DNA from: a halophilic archaeon SHRA6
GTDB taxonomy: Archaea > Halobacteriota > Halobacteria > Halobacteriales > Haloferacaceae
DNA length: 64,000 nucleotides
Assembly (NCBI GenBank): GCA_005239175.1
Contig: SOPS01000005.1
Coordinates: 145,238 to 209,237 of the forward strand
Reading direction: 5' to 3'
The position numbers were made by a program, and so were the translations under genes. Of this stretch, positions 15,165 through 24,685 are shown piece by piece (position 1 is the stretch's first letter; every line of letters begins with the position of its first letter). The notes beneath the pieces were generated by a model. The model was not told the DNA's origin. It saw only the letters and a program-made list of their open reading frames with translations, and did no database searches.

Positions 15165-17288
15165 CTACCGATCGATCGCCGCAGTCGCACGGATATCACG
15201 CGACGATCGACCGACTTCGACGATGTACTCGCCGGGATCAACTGTCCAACCCTGCTCAAAGTCGTACCGCGAGAGTGCGAGTTCGTCAAGCTCGATCGTC
15301 ACCGCACGTTCCTCCCCGGCAGCAATTGAGACGCCTGTCGCACCAGCAAACTCCCGGACTGGTCGCTCGACCGTCGACGTCTCAGGTGGCCGGACGAATG
15401 CCTCGATGACTTCCCGTCCAGTCCGATCGCTCGTGTTTTGAACCGTAACCTGAACGCACCCATCAGCCACAGTTGCCGAATCATACGTGAAATTCGCGTA
15501 CGATTCCCCGTGTCCAAAGGCGTACGTCGGCTCGATTTCCTCGCGATCGAACCAGCGGTACCCGACAAAGACGCCTTCGTCGTAGTTGACCGTCCCGTCA
15601 ACGCCGGGATAGCGCCGCTCGTCACTGGCAATCGGATACGTTTCCTCGGGCGCGAACGTGACCGGCAGTCGACCGCCCGGATCAACATCGCCGTACAGCA
15701 CTGCAGCGATCGCCTCGCCGTGGATTTGGCCGGGATACCAGTTCTGGACGATCGCTGCAACCGACTCACGCCACGGCAACTCGATCGGCCCACTGGTGTT
15801 GCAGACAACGACGGTGTGGTCGTTCGCCGCGGCGACCCGTTCGACCAGTTCATCCTGTCGTCCCGGGAGCCGGAGGTCGTCTTTGTCGATCGCCTCTGTC
15901 GCGCGATCGCGGACGAAAACGACCGCGACATCCGCGTCCGATGCCGCGGCGACCGCACTGTCGATGTCTGGTTCGCGATTGGTTTCGGCCTCGGCTGCGC
16001 TTTTGCCTGCGAGCAGTTCGAACATTGAGAGATCCGTCACCCGAGTGAGACCGAACGCATCAGTCACCGTTGCATCTGCTCGGGCACGGATACCGTCGAT
16101 CGGCGAAACCTCCGTCTCGGGTGTCGTCTCCGAGGAGCCACCGCCACCCAAGAGCGCAGTGTCGATGTTCGGCCCGATCACGGCGATATCCGCCTCGTCT
16201 GCCAGCGGCAGCGTGTTGTCGTTTTTGAGCAGGACAGTTCCGCGGGTTGCGACCTCGAAGACAATACTCTCGACATCGCTCTCGACGCTTGTCGACGCGC
16301 GATCGCCGCGCAACAGACCGATTGAGTCCATCGTGGCTAAAACCCGCCGAGCCATGTCGTCGAGGCGATCGGTCGAGAACTCGCCCGCCTCGATGGCAGC
16401 GGGAAGCGCCTCAGCGAACGCCTCGCAGGTTGCCGGATCGGGCATCCCACGAGCAACCGTCTCAGGAATCTCGAATTCCTCGGGAGCTGAGTTGCCGTGA
16501 TCTGCCGTCTCATCCTCGATACCAGCAGTTTCACCCATCGGAATCGCCGGCATCTCGACGTCTACCCCGCCGCGTGCCGCAGCAACCGCCGCTTCGGTCC
16601 CGTACCAATCAGAGACGACGTAGCCGTCGAACCCCCACTCGTCTTTCAGTACCTTGCTCACGAGTTCGTGGTGATCGCTCATTCGTGTTTTATTCACACT
16701 GTTGTATGCGGTCATGACCGACCCCGCGCCGGCATCGACGGCCGCACGGAACGACGGGAGGTACAGCTCTCTGAGCGTTCGATCGTCGATCGAGGCGCTG
16801 ACCGACGCGCGGTAGGTTTCCTGATTGTTGGCGACGTAGTGTTTCGGCGTCGCGATGACGTCCTCGGCTTCGATTCCCGAGACGACCGCCGCACTCATCG
16901 CTGCGGACAACACCGGATCCTCCGAGAAGTACTCGAAGTTGCGGCCGTTCTGTGGGACGCGAATCAGGTTCGTTCCCGGTGCCAACAGCGCGTCCTGGCC
17001 GGCTGATCGCGTCGCAGCGCCGAGTGCCTGGCCGTGTCGCCGCGCAAGATCGACGTCGAACGTCGCCGCAAGCGCGATCGGGGCCGGAAACGCTGTCGAG
17101 GTCTCCGCTGGAATCCGGACGCCCAATGGCCCGTCGACGAGCGACAGCGACGGAATATCCAGGCGATCGACGCCCTGGATGTACCCCGTCGCACGGCCCT
17201 CCGGATCGACAGCACCGTGAGTCAACTGGATCTTTTCGGACCGAGTGAGTTGTGCGAGAAGACGATCGACGCGAGAATCGTGTGGCAT
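15165..17288 (-). CDS. Glycoside hydrolase family 3 (beta-glucosidase-like)
   Basis: 707 residues, normal for a three-domain GH3. Domain 1 (TIM barrel, ~1-300) has LVDGPLGVR, ATPKHYVANNQ and the nucleophile Asp in FDGYVVSDWYGTE. Domain 2 (~330-530) has VLLKNDNTLPL, DIAVIGPNID, GGGGSS and VVVCNTSGPIELPW. The C-terminal fibronectin-III-like domain has YAFGHGESY, REVIEAFVRPP and an EQGWTVDPGEYIVEVG end. No signal peptide is seen, so it probably acts in the cytosol on imported oligosaccharides. Substrate preference (gluco-, xylo-) is not determined. It has no sugar-related neighbour. Confidence 0.93.
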   Translation of the reverse strand: MPHDSRVDRLLAQLTRSEKIQLTHGAVDPEGRATGYIQGVDRLDIPSLSLVDGPLGVRIPAETSTAFPAPIALAATFDVDLARRHGQALGAATRSAGQDALLAPGTNLIRVPQNGRNFEYFSEDPVLSAAMSAAVVSGIEAEDVIATPKHYVANNQETYRASVSASIDDRTLRELYLPSFRAAVDAGAGSVMTAYNSVNKTRMSDHHELVSKVLKDEWGFDGYVVSDWYGTEAAVAAARGGVDVEMPAIPMGETAGIEDETADHGNSAPEEFEIPETVARGMPDPATCEAFAEALPAAIEAGEFSTDRLDDMARRVLATMDSIGLLRGDRASTSVESDVESIVFEVATRGTVLLKNDNTLPLADEADIAVIGPNIDTALLGGGGSSETTPETEVSPIDGIRARADATVTDAFGLTRVTDLSMFELLAGKSAAEAETNREPDIDSAVAAASDADVAVVFVRDRATEAIDKDDLRLPGRQDELVERVAAANDHTVVVCNTSGPIELPWRESVAAIVQNWYPGQIHGEAIAAVLYGDVDPGGRLPVTFAPEETYPIASDERRYPGVDGTVNYDEGVFVGYRWFDREEIEPTYAFGHGESYANFTYDSATVADGCVQVTVQNTSDRTGREVIEAFVRPPETSTVERPVREFAGATGVSIAAGEERAVTIELDELALSRYDFEQGWTVDPGEYIVEVGRSSRDIRATAAIDR

Positions 17289-17366
17289 GCGTCTGGTTGA
17301 TCTAACGATCGCGAACGATATGACTGTCAGGGTCTCAATGAGTGTACGCTAACGGTGCAGGGGTGG

Positions 17367-18125
17367 CTACGGGTTCGATCGTGAGGGTGGCTGCTGGCCC
17401 GGCGGTTCTTCATTGTAGACAAACTTGAGGACGATCGCAAACAGCGCCGGCGACAGCAGTGCGATCACGCCTGCACCGCCGATGAGCGCCCCGGTCGAAA
17501 TCGGAAACGACGTCCCCGCTGTGCCACTGTCAGCGCTGTCACCATCGCCACTGTCGCTTCCACCGCCGTCGCCACCGTCGCCACCGTCACCGCCGGCGCC
17601 ACCAGTGTCGCCACTGATGAGTTCTCCATCGTCGATGACGTCGCCAACGGCGATCGCCCCTTTCATTCCGAGCGCCTCGTGGGGCGTACAGACATACTGG
17701 AAGATACCTTCATCCTCGAACGTGTGTTCGAAGGTGTGATCGGCATCCTCGACGACTTCGCTCTCGAACGTGCCGTCGACTTCGGCGACGTTGTGGCCGC
17801 CACCCTCGCCGGTCCACTCCCACGTTACGGTTGTGCCCGGATCGACGAGCACGGCCGCCGGATCGAACTGAAGCCCATCACCGGCGCCGACTGCGACGGT
17901 CACCGAGTCCTCGCCGCGGGCGTCGACAGTCCCCTCGTAGTTTTCCGCATCCTCGAAAAAGCCATCGTAGGGATCCGAATCCTGGGCAGCCACCGGGGCA
18001 GCCGCCGTCGTGCCGATCGCTGCTGCGGTGACTCCCGCACGGAGACAGCCACGTCTCGAAAGCCGTGGACTGTCAAAGTCCGCTGCGCTCGACTCTGTCG
18101 ATGATCCGGTCGGTGTCTCGTTCAT
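17367..18125 (-). CDS. Halocyanin-type blue copper protein, Tat-exported and membrane-anchored
   Basis: 252 residues. A Tat signal is at SRRGCLRAGVTAAAIGTT (residues ~23-40). The plastocyanin-like domain (~60-165) carries type 1 copper ligands: His in GGGHNVAEV, then Cys, His and Met in YVCTPHEALGMKG. A low-complexity Gly/Asp/Ser linker (GGDGGDGGDGGG) precedes a C-terminal helix (GALIGGAGVIALLSPALFAIV) and a short polar tail. It is an external electron carrier held at the membrane by that C-terminal helix. Many haloarchaeal halocyanins are lipid-anchored instead. It stands alone between GH3 and purF. Confidence 0.92.
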   Translation of the reverse strand: MNETPTGSSTESSAADFDSPRLSRRGCLRAGVTAAAIGTTAAAPVAAQDSDPYDGFFEDAENYEGTVDARGEDSVTVAVGAGDGLQFDPAAVLVDPGTTVTWEWTGEGGGHNVAEVDGTFESEVVEDADHTFEHTFEDEGIFQYVCTPHEALGMKGAIAVGDVIDDGELISGDTGGAGGDGGDGGDGGGSDSGDGDSADSGTAGTSFPISTGALIGGAGVIALLSPALFAIVLKFVYNEEPPGQQPPSRSNP

Positions 18126-18262
18126 ATCTAGCCGCTACACGCATAGCCCACTAAGATCGTCGGTTCCTCTCGGCGCCCGGGAACATCCACGAACATATTC
18201 GGCTGCGTCGAAAATACGGGCCGGGCCACTCTGTGACAGGACCACCGACCGGAGTCACGCCC

Positions 18263-19777
18263 TCAGTCGTCTGCAAGCGCCGCATCCGCGCCGTCGATCG
18301 CCGGGCGGGTAACCTCTCTATCGGTCGCCTCACCGTCGATGTCGTAGGGGTACTCACCGGTAACACAGCCTAAACAGAGATCGATGCGCTCGCTTTCGAG
18401 TGCCTCGGCGATTGCGTCGATCGACAGGTACGCGAGACTGTCGGCATTAATGATCTCGCGGATCTCGTCGACGGTGTTGTTCGCGGCGATGAGCTCTTCG
18501 CGAGTCGCCATATCAATACCCATGTAACACGGCGCGAGGATCGGCGGCGATCCCACGCGCATGTGGACTTCCTCGGCGCCGGCGTCTTTGAGGAGGCTCA
18601 CGAGCTGATTCGAGGTTGTCCCGCGGACGATCGAGTCGTCGATAATGGTGACCGTTTTGCCGTCGATCGTGCTCTTGATCGGGTTGAGCTTGAGCCGGAC
18701 CGCACGTTCGCGCTCGTCCTGGGTCGGCATAATGAATGTCCGGCCGACGTAGCGGTTTTTCATCAGGCCTTCCGCGAACTCAACGCCGGTGTCGTCTTCT
18801 GGGCGCGGTTCGCCCTCGGCAGTTGTCTCGTTGGCTGCGTCGGCGTACCCGGAGGCGAATGCCCGCCCCGAATCCGGAACCGGCAACACAACGTCGGTCT
18901 CGACACCGCTTTCCTCCCAGAGCTTTCGACCCAGAGTGCGGCGGACCTCGTAGACGAGTTTTTCGTCGACGATCGAATCCGGCCGGGCAAAGTAGACGTG
19001 TTCGAAAAAACAGTGCGCGGTGTTCTCGCGGGTCGTCAGCTGATAAGAATCAAATCCCGCACCGTTTTTTTCCAAGACGACCAGCTCACCGGGGCGAACA
19101 TCGCGAACAAGTTCGCCGTCGAGCGTGTCGATAACGGCAGATTCGGAGGCCAACACGTAGCCGTCATCAAGTTCACCAATGCATAGTGGACGATTGCCCT
19201 GCGGATCGCGGAGCCCGATGACCGTATCGTCGTGCATGATCGCAAGCGAGTACGAGCCGTGGATGCGCTCCATTGTTCGCTTGACCGCCCGAATGAGATC
19301 AGAATCAAGGAGGTTTCGCGCGATATCGTGGGCGATCACTTCCGTGTCACCGTCGGAGGTGAACGCGTGACCGAGATTTTCGAGCTCCGATCGCAACTCA
19401 CCGGCGTTGACGAGGTTGCCGTTGTGTGACAGTCCGAGCGAACCAGACTTGAACGACACCGAAAACGGCTGTGCGCAACAAGAGTTGACGCTGCCAGCGG
19501 TCGGGTACCGAACGTGGCCGATCCCAGTCGGGCCGTTGAGCGCGTCCAGATCGGATTCGGAGAACGCGTCCCCGACGAGGCCCATCTCAACGTGGCTGTG
19601 CTGTTGGAAGCCGTCGTGGGTGACGATGCCCGCCGACTCCTGGCCGCGGTGTTGCAGCGCGTACAACGAGTAGTACAGCGGCCGCGCGGCGGCCCGATCG
19701 GCGAGCGATATCCCGACGACACCACATTTTTCAGTCGGCCCGTCAGCGGAGTAGCTCGAATCCCGGCCGGTTGGCAT
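18263..19777 (-). CDS. purF: Amidophosphoribosyltransferase
   Basis: 504 residues. First committed enzyme of purine synthesis. A short propeptide (MPTGRDSSYSADGPTEK) precedes CGVVGISL, whose Cys is the glutaminase nucleophile exposed by processing. The glutaminase domain has ALQHRGQESAGI, GHVRYPTAGS and LSHNGNLVNAGELR. The PRTase domain has the PRPP loop VTIIDDSIVRGTTSN. Cysteines in AHCFFEHVYF, LAPCYMGIDM and LCLGCVTGEYP match the four ligands of the Fe-S cluster form known from Bacillus PurF. The promoter region is AT rich just upstream (CGGATAAAAAAG). Confidence 0.97.
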   Translation of the reverse strand: MPTGRDSSYSADGPTEKCGVVGISLADRAAARPLYYSLYALQHRGQESAGIVTHDGFQQHSHVEMGLVGDAFSESDLDALNGPTGIGHVRYPTAGSVNSCCAQPFSVSFKSGSLGLSHNGNLVNAGELRSELENLGHAFTSDGDTEVIAHDIARNLLDSDLIRAVKRTMERIHGSYSLAIMHDDTVIGLRDPQGNRPLCIGELDDGYVLASESAVIDTLDGELVRDVRPGELVVLEKNGAGFDSYQLTTRENTAHCFFEHVYFARPDSIVDEKLVYEVRRTLGRKLWEESGVETDVVLPVPDSGRAFASGYADAANETTAEGEPRPEDDTGVEFAEGLMKNRYVGRTFIMPTQDERERAVRLKLNPIKSTIDGKTVTIIDDSIVRGTTSNQLVSLLKDAGAEEVHMRVGSPPILAPCYMGIDMATREELIAANNTVDEIREIINADSLAYLSIDAIAEALESERIDLCLGCVTGEYPYDIDGEATDREVTRPAIDGADAALADD

Positions 19778-19986
19778 ATATCAATAACGAGTGCTCGAAC
19801 GGATAAAAAAGCACGTGTTTGGGTTATCTTGGCTCGTTCGTCTACAGATATATCCACGAACATGAATACCGCTCCCGGTGTGTGTCGTATTCGCAACGAT
19901 CGATCTGAATGCACCGTGAGGACTATCGAATCACGGACCTATCGCTCACAGATCGAGATACGGACGACCGAAAGAAGCGTCCGCAG

Positions 19987-20160
19987 CTACTCGCCGGCTT
20001 TCGTTTGCCAGGCGTAATCGCGACGTTTGGCGGACTTCCCGAAGCCGCAAGACGAACAGACCTTCTTGCGGGTGTGGTAGGACTTCTCGCCACAGCGTCG
20101 GCATTTCACATGCGTTGTTTTGTTCTTTTTACCTTGAGACGGTGTTCCAGCGCCAGTCAT
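19987..20160 (-). CDS. rpl37e: Ribosomal protein L37e (eL37)
   Basis: 57 residues, [20 protein letters not shown] followed by [20 protein letters not shown]. Two CxxC pairs form the zinc site, and the protein is strongly basic, unlike its neighbours, as expected for a ribosomal protein. It is a full-length eL37. Its start overlaps the stop of the LSM gene by 4 bases (ATGA), the usual haloarchaeal lsm-rpl37e pair. Confidence 0.97.
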   Translation of the reverse strand: MTGAGTPSQGKKNKTTHVKCRRCGEKSYHTRKKVCSSCGFGKSAKRRDYAWQTKAGE

Positions 20161-20387
20161 ACAGTTATCGAAACGACGTTATCACCGCGTATAATCGTTG
20201 TGTCTTCGACCGCCTCCGCGGTAGGGTCGCGCACAACGGCCTCCTCGGCACCGACGCCGTCGAGAACGACGTTCATGTGCTGGTCGTAGCCCGAAAGCAC
20301 CCCATAGACGACCGAATCGTCTTTTAATTGCACGGTCACAGTCTCTGCGAGCGCTTCTTCGAGTACGTCTAGCGGTCGTCCAGTCAT
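20157..20387 (-). CDS. lsm: LSM (Sm-like) RNA-binding protein
   Basis: 76 residues from [20 protein letters not shown]. Sm1 motif: [23 protein letters not shown]; Sm2: [14 protein letters not shown]. The length is typical of the haloarchaeal single Lsm, which forms a heptameric ring and binds sRNAs and U-rich RNA. The longer ORF to 20489 passes through the promoter and is not used. It is co-transcribed and translationally coupled with rpl37e. A divergent structured leader and RNase J, another RNA enzyme, lie on the other side. Confidence 0.95.
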   Translation of the reverse strand: MTGRPLDVLEEALAETVTVQLKDDSVVYGVLSGYDQHMNVVLDGVGAEEAVVRDPTAEAVEDTTIIRGDNVVSITV

Positions 20388-20410
20388 GCTTCGACGGCGT
20401 TCCGAGTCGG

Positions 20411-20418
20411 TATTAAAC
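20411..20418 (-). promoter_or_regulatory. TATA box of lsm-rpl37e
   Basis: On the minus strand GTTTAATA (plus strand TATTAAAC) lies 24-31 bases ahead of the lsm ATG at 20387, which fits a leaderless transcript. It also excludes the longer upstream start. Confidence 0.6.
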
Positions 20419-20494
20419 GTACCGGAAGCACCGCCAGTGTGACGAACCGAGTGCTGTGTGGACGGTCCGCTATCGGCGCGCGAACCCACGGAGT

Positions 20495-20689
20495 TTTAAT
20501 ACCGGCCGTCCAATGGTGAGCCAACGAAACCCGCGGGTAAGTGTTTCGGAGACGGGTGACTTTCCGACGGCACCGGCCGAAACATAGCGGGGTCAAACAC
20601 GGACGGACCACACCGGATGCGGCCTCCTCGCGGATTTACGTGAGCACCCTCGCCACAGCGTGGCATTTCGATGCTCGGAGAAGACAACT
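20495..20689 (+). ncRNA. Candidate structured leader or small RNA upstream of RNase J
   Basis: A TTTTAATA box at ~20495-20502 would start a plus-strand transcript near 20525, giving a leader of about 165 bases before the RNase J ATG at 20690. Within it two nested perfect stems can be drawn: CCCGC (20530-20534) with GCGGG (20587-20591), enclosing GTTTCGG (20543-20549) with CCGAAAC (20577-20583). No ORF in the interval looks real. It may be an autoregulatory 5' leader, a separate sRNA, or an RNase J target; nothing in the sequence decides. Confidence 0.4.
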
Positions 20690-22036
20690 ATGGAAATAGA
20701 AATTGCAACGATCGGCGGCTACGAAGAGGTAGGCCGACAGATGACGGCCATTCGCGCGGGCGAAGACGTCGTCATCTTCGACATGGGCCTGAACCTCTCG
20801 CAGGTGCTGATCCACGACAACGTAGAGACCGAAAAGATGCACAGCCTCGACCTGATCGACATGGGCGCGATCCCGGACGATCGGGTCATGAGCGACCTCG
20901 AAGGCGACGTGAAAGCGATCGTCCCGACCCACGGTCACCTCGACCACATTGGGGCGATCTCGAAGCTCGCTCACCGGTACAACGCACCGGTCGTCGCGAC
21001 ACCGTTTACGATCGAACTCGTCAAACAGCAGCTACAAGACGAGAATAAGTTCAACGTCGAAAATGACCTCGTGAAGATGTCCGCCGGCGAAACCATGGAC
21101 ATCGGCGGGAAATGCGAACTTGAGTTCGTCAACGTCACTCACTCGATTATCGACGCGATCAACCCTGTGTTGCACACGCCAGAGGGCGCGATCGTCTACG
21201 GACTCGACAAACGGATGGACCACACGCCGGTCATCGGGGACCCGATCGACATGAAGCGGTTCCGCGAGATCGGCAGAGAGGGCAACGGCGTCCTCTGTTA
21301 CATTGAAGACTGCACCAATGCGGGCCGAAAAGGCCGGACACCCTCTGAATCGGTCGCACGACGACATCTCAAGGACGTGATGACGTCGATCGAAGACTAC
21401 GACGGCGGGATCGTCGCGACGACCTTCTCGAGTCACATCGCACGGGTGAAATCACTCGTCGAATTTGCCGAGGACATCGGCCGCGAACCGGTGCTTTTGG
21501 GTCGGTCGATGGAGAAGTACTCCGGTACCGCAGAACGGCTCGACTTCGTCGAGTTCCCAGATTATCTCGGGATGTACGGTCACCGGAAGTCGGTCGATCG
21601 GACGTTCAAGCGGATCATGAAGGAAGGCAAAGAGAACTTCCTGCCCGTCGTCACGGGTCACCAGGGAGAGCCGCGGGCGATGCTCACCCGGATGGGCCGC
21701 GGCGAAACGCCGTACGAACTTGACGATGGCGACAAAGTGCTGTTTTCGGCGCGAGTTATTCCCGAGCCGACAAACGAGGGCCAGCGCTACCAGTCCGAGC
21801 GCCTGTTGAAGATGCAGGGCGCACGGATCTACGACGACATCCACGTGTCGGGGCACCTTCGTGAGGAGGGCCACTACACGATGCTCGACGCGCTGCAGCC
21901 ACAACACGTCATTCCGGCCCATCAAGACATGAAAGGCTTCGCACCATATGTCGACCTGTGTCGGGGCCAGGGCTACAAGCTTGGCCGTGATATCCACACG
22001 ACGCAGAACGGCAATATCATCCAACTGGTGGAGTAA
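20690..22036 (+). CDS. rnj: Archaeal RNase J (metallo-beta-lactamase/beta-CASP)
   Basis: 448 residues from [20 protein letters not shown]. Metal ligands: [11 protein letters not shown] (HxHxDH, near residues 80-85), [12 protein letters not shown], and the C-terminal [12 protein letters not shown] and VIPAHQD. The beta-CASP insert holds [10 protein letters not shown] and [10 protein letters not shown]. The protein is shorter than bacterial RNase J, as in other euryarchaea, where it is a 5'-3' exoribonuclease. Its stop overlaps the idsA start (TAATG), so the prenyl synthase is translationally coupled, an arrangement seen in other haloarchaea. Confidence 0.96.
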   Translation: MEIEIATIGGYEEVGRQMTAIRAGEDVVIFDMGLNLSQVLIHDNVETEKMHSLDLIDMGAIPDDRVMSDLEGDVKAIVPTHGHLDHIGAISKLAHRYNAPVVATPFTIELVKQQLQDENKFNVENDLVKMSAGETMDIGGKCELEFVNVTHSIIDAINPVLHTPEGAIVYGLDKRMDHTPVIGDPIDMKRFREIGREGNGVLCYIEDCTNAGRKGRTPSESVARRHLKDVMTSIEDYDGGIVATTFSSHIARVKSLVEFAEDIGREPVLLGRSMEKYSGTAERLDFVEFPDYLGMYGHRKSVDRTFKRIMKEGKENFLPVVTGHQGEPRAMLTRMGRGETPYELDDGDKVLFSARVIPEPTNEGQRYQSERLLKMQGARIYDDIHVSGHLREEGHYTMLDALQPQHVIPAHQDMKGFAPYVDLCRGQGYKLGRDIHTTQNGNIIQLVE

Positions 22037-23082
22037 TGTCCTCGGACGCCGCCGAAGAGCGGGTGTTGGACGCAGTCGGACAGCGCCGCGAGCAGATTAA
22101 CTCGGCGATCGACGAGGAACTGCCAATGCAGGACCCGGAACGATTGTACGAGGCGACCCGCTACATCCTCGAGGCCGGCGGAAAACGACTCCGCCCGACA
22201 GTTTCGTTGATCGCCGCGGAGGCGCTGGCAGATGTCGAACCGCTTTCGGTGTCGTATCGATCGTTCCCGTCGCTCTCGGATGAGACAATTGACATCATGA
22301 AAGCGGCGGTGTCGATCGAAGTCATCCAGTCGTTCACGCTGATCCACGACGACATCATGGACGATGACGACCTCCGCCGGGGCGTCCCGGCTGTCCACAA
22401 GGAGTACGACACCTCCACGGCGATCCTCGCAGGCGACACCCTCTACTCGAAGGCGTTTGAGACGATGACCGAAACCGACGCAGCCCCCGCGAACGCGTTA
22501 GAAGCGGTCCACCTGCTCGCGTCGACGTGCACAGAAATCTGTGAAGGGCAGTCACTCGACGTCGCGTTCGAGGCCAGACAACAGGTTCTCCCCGAGGAGT
22601 ACCTCGAGATGGTCGAACTCAAGACGGCTGTGTTGTACGGCGCGGCGGCAGCCGTTCCAGCCGTTCTCATGGACGCCGACGAAGAGACCGTCGAAGCGCT
22701 GTACCGCTATGGGATTGACTCGGGGCGTGCATTCCAGATTCAAGACGACGTGTTGGACCTCACGGTTCCGAGCGAGAAACTCGGCAAGCAGCGCGGATCT
22801 GATCTCGTAGAGAACAAAGAGACGCTCATCACCCTCCACGCAAGACAACAGGGTCTTGATGTTGACTCGCTTGTCGACGCCACAGATCCCGACGCGGTGA
22901 CCGAGGACGACATTGATGCCGCTGTTGCCGAACTCGATCGGGTTGGCAGCATTGACTACGCCAGGGAGATGGCCCAGGATTTGACCGATCGTGGGAAGGC
23001 GCGTCTGGAAGTGCTTCCCGACAACGAGCCGCGAGCACTGCTCCGTGAGATCGCGGATTACTTGATTTCTCGAGGCTACTGA
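22036..23082 (+). CDS. idsA: Bifunctional short-chain prenyl diphosphate synthase (FPP/GGPP)
   Basis: 348 residues. First Asp-rich motif LIHDDIMDDDDLRRG (FARM), second motif QIQDDVLDL (SARM), plus EAGGKRLRPTVSLIAAEAL near the N terminus for IPP binding and KTAVLYGAAA. It makes farnesyl/geranylgeranyl diphosphate, the precursor of archaeol lipids, carotenoids and quinones. Bulky residues before the FARM (Phe in QSFTLIHDD) fit a C20 product. The gene overlaps the end of rnj by one base. Confidence 0.95.
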   Translation: MSSDAAEERVLDAVGQRREQINSAIDEELPMQDPERLYEATRYILEAGGKRLRPTVSLIAAEALADVEPLSVSYRSFPSLSDETIDIMKAAVSIEVIQSFTLIHDDIMDDDDLRRGVPAVHKEYDTSTAILAGDTLYSKAFETMTETDAAPANALEAVHLLASTCTEICEGQSLDVAFEARQQVLPEEYLEMVELKTAVLYGAAAAVPAVLMDADEETVEALYRYGIDSGRAFQIQDDVLDLTVPSEKLGKQRGSDLVENKETLITLHARQQGLDVDSLVDATDPDAVTEDDIDAAVAELDRVGSIDYAREMAQDLTDRGKARLEVLPDNEPRALLREIADYLISRGY

Positions 23083-23241
23083 GCGGCAGTACCGGCGCCC
23101 CGTTGCGGTATGGGTTTTGGCTTTGGCGTTGGATTTGGTTTTGAGGCTACCAATCAGAGATTCCCAGCGGCTGCGCTCTGCGTCGTGATGATAAAAGATG
23201 AAACGAATTTGTGTGCCGATCGTGCTTGAGTCGATCGTACC

Positions 23242-23304
23242 GCGAGTAGCGATCGGCGCGTAGCGAGTAGCGATCGGCGCGTAGCGAGTAGCGCTCAGCG
23301 CGTA
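23242..23304. repeat. Three tandem 21-bp repeats between convergent genes
   Basis: The unit GCGAGTAGCGATCGGCGCGTA is repeated at 23242-23262, 23263-23283 and, with small changes (GCTCA for GATCG), at 23284-23304, followed by a partial copy up to the stop of the convergent gene. It fills the gap between idsA and the DmdA-like gene. It is a microsatellite-like array and lacks the spacers of a CRISPR. Confidence 0.9.
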
Positions 23305-23308
23305 GCGA

Positions 23309-24685
23309 TCAGTCGTTCTGTTGGGCTTCCTGCTTCGCGTTGAGTTTGGCCTGCTCGCGGGCGCTTGGGTTAACCGACTCTTTGAACGGCACCTTTGCGA
23401 CCGTCGCAAACACCGGCTCGCCGGGCTCTTCGGCGTACTCATCGGGGAGGTGAACCTCGAACTCAAGATCAAGGTCTTCCTCGTAGATCTCGTCGTTAAG
23501 CGGCGCGTCGGTCGCCTCCTGGAGCATCTCTGCAGGGACGAATCCCATCCCGATATTCGTCTCGAGCTCTGGGTTGTACCACGGCGAGGTAACGTAGCCG
23601 ACCTCGTCGCCCGTCTCTGGATTAGAGATGAGCCAGAAGTCCGGTGCGTACTCGCGGATCGGTTCCCCGGCCATCTTGAGGCCGATTAGCTTGTGGTTGA
23701 ACGGGTACTCGCCGTTCTCGATCTGCTCTTTTTGCGCCTCGAGCGCTTCCTTGCCGATGTAGTCGACGTCCTTGTCGTCGGGTACCTGGTAGCCGAGGTT
23801 GACCTGGAACGGCGAGGTCTCGTGGTCCATGTCCTGGCCCCACGAGAGGATACCGGCGGCGATCCGGCGGTGGTGTCCCGGCGCGATCTGCATGCCGCCG
23901 TGGTCTTTAACGGACTCGAGTACTGGATCCCAGACGCGTTCGGCGTGCTTCGACGCGTCTTTGACGTAGATTTCGAAGCCTTTCTCGCCGGAGAATCCGG
24001 TCTGGCTGATGAGTACCTCTGCCCCGTTGATTTCGGCCTCCATGAGCCCGTAGTACGGGATGTCGCTAACACTCTCGCCGACGACCTCGACCATAACGTC
24101 CTCGGAGAGCGGTCCCTGGATCTGCATCGGAGCAACGTCGATCTCGTCGATCTCGACGTCGTAATCCATGCCGACGTTGACACCCTGCAGCCACTGCATG
24201 AGCGTCGAATCTGAGATCGAGAACCAGAACTCGTCCTCTTCTGGGCGCAACAAGACAGGATCGTTCAGAATACCGCCGTCCTCGTTACAGAGGATGACGT
24301 ACTTGCCGTTCATTGTTTCAATCTCCCGGGCGTCACGGGTGATGACCTGGTTCGTTAGCGCCTCGGCGTCGGGGCCTTTGACGCGGATCTGTCGCTCAAC
24401 CGCGACATCCCAAAGCGTGACGCGCTCGGTTAGCGCCTCGTACTCTGCCATTGCGCCGCCATCCTCGGGTTCGACGAGGCCACGCGGGTGGTACAGACGG
24501 TTGTAGACGGTACAGCGCCACGCGCCCTCCTCGCCGAACGACTTGTGGAAGAACGGCGATTTGCGTACGCGGGTCGAGACCAGCATCTGGATTCCCGGAT
24601 CTCCGCTTTGGCGGAGGTTCCGCGGAACAACTCGATCGGACTGGTCAACACTCGGATAATTTGGGTGCTCGTCGTTGCCTGACAT
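23309..24685 (-). CDS. GcvT-family aminomethyltransferase, DmdA-like (DMSP-demethylase-like)
   Basis: 458 residues, with a GcvT domain and a C-terminal barrel. Several segments resemble DMSP demethylase DmdA more than GcvT: TVYNRLYHPRGL, RVTLWDVAVERQIRVKGPDA (GcvT has LFDVSHMGQ here), GGILNDPVLL, EFWFSISDSTLMQWLQGV, APMQIQGPLSE and SGEKGFEIYVKD. DmdA moves a methyl group from dimethylsulfoniopropionate to THF. The substrate here could be DMSP or another methylated solute. An HTH-10 regulator lies immediately upstream on the same strand. An AT-rich ATTTTATGG at ~24711-24719 is the likely TATA box, so the mRNA has a short leader. Confidence 0.85.
   Translation of the reverse strand: MSGNDEHPNYPSVDQSDRVVPRNLRQSGDPGIQMLVSTRVRKSPFFHKSFGEEGAWRCTVYNRLYHPRGLVEPEDGGAMAEYEALTERVTLWDVAVERQIRVKGPDAEALTNQVITRDAREIETMNGKYVILCNEDGGILNDPVLLRPEEDEFWFSISDSTLMQWLQGVNVGMDYDVEIDEIDVAPMQIQGPLSEDVMVEVVGESVSDIPYYGLMEAEINGAEVLISQTGFSGEKGFEIYVKDASKHAERVWDPVLESVKDHGGMQIAPGHHRRIAAGILSWGQDMDHETSPFQVNLGYQVPDDKDVDYIGKEALEAQKEQIENGEYPFNHKLIGLKMAGEPIREYAPDFWLISNPETGDEVGYVTSPWYNPELETNIGMGFVPAEMLQEATDAPLNDEIYEEDLDLEFEVHLPDEYAEEPGEPVFATVAKVPFKESVNPSAREQAKLNAKQEAQQND

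Noticed and set aside
23242..23304. 21-bp repeats as a CRISPR array
   Set aside because: The units are directly adjacent without spacers, and no cas gene is nearby.
22552..23472. 306-residue reverse ORF across idsA and the tandem repeat
   Set aside because: It overlaps idsA and the end of the DmdA-like gene, and its middle is only translation of the 21-bp repeats.
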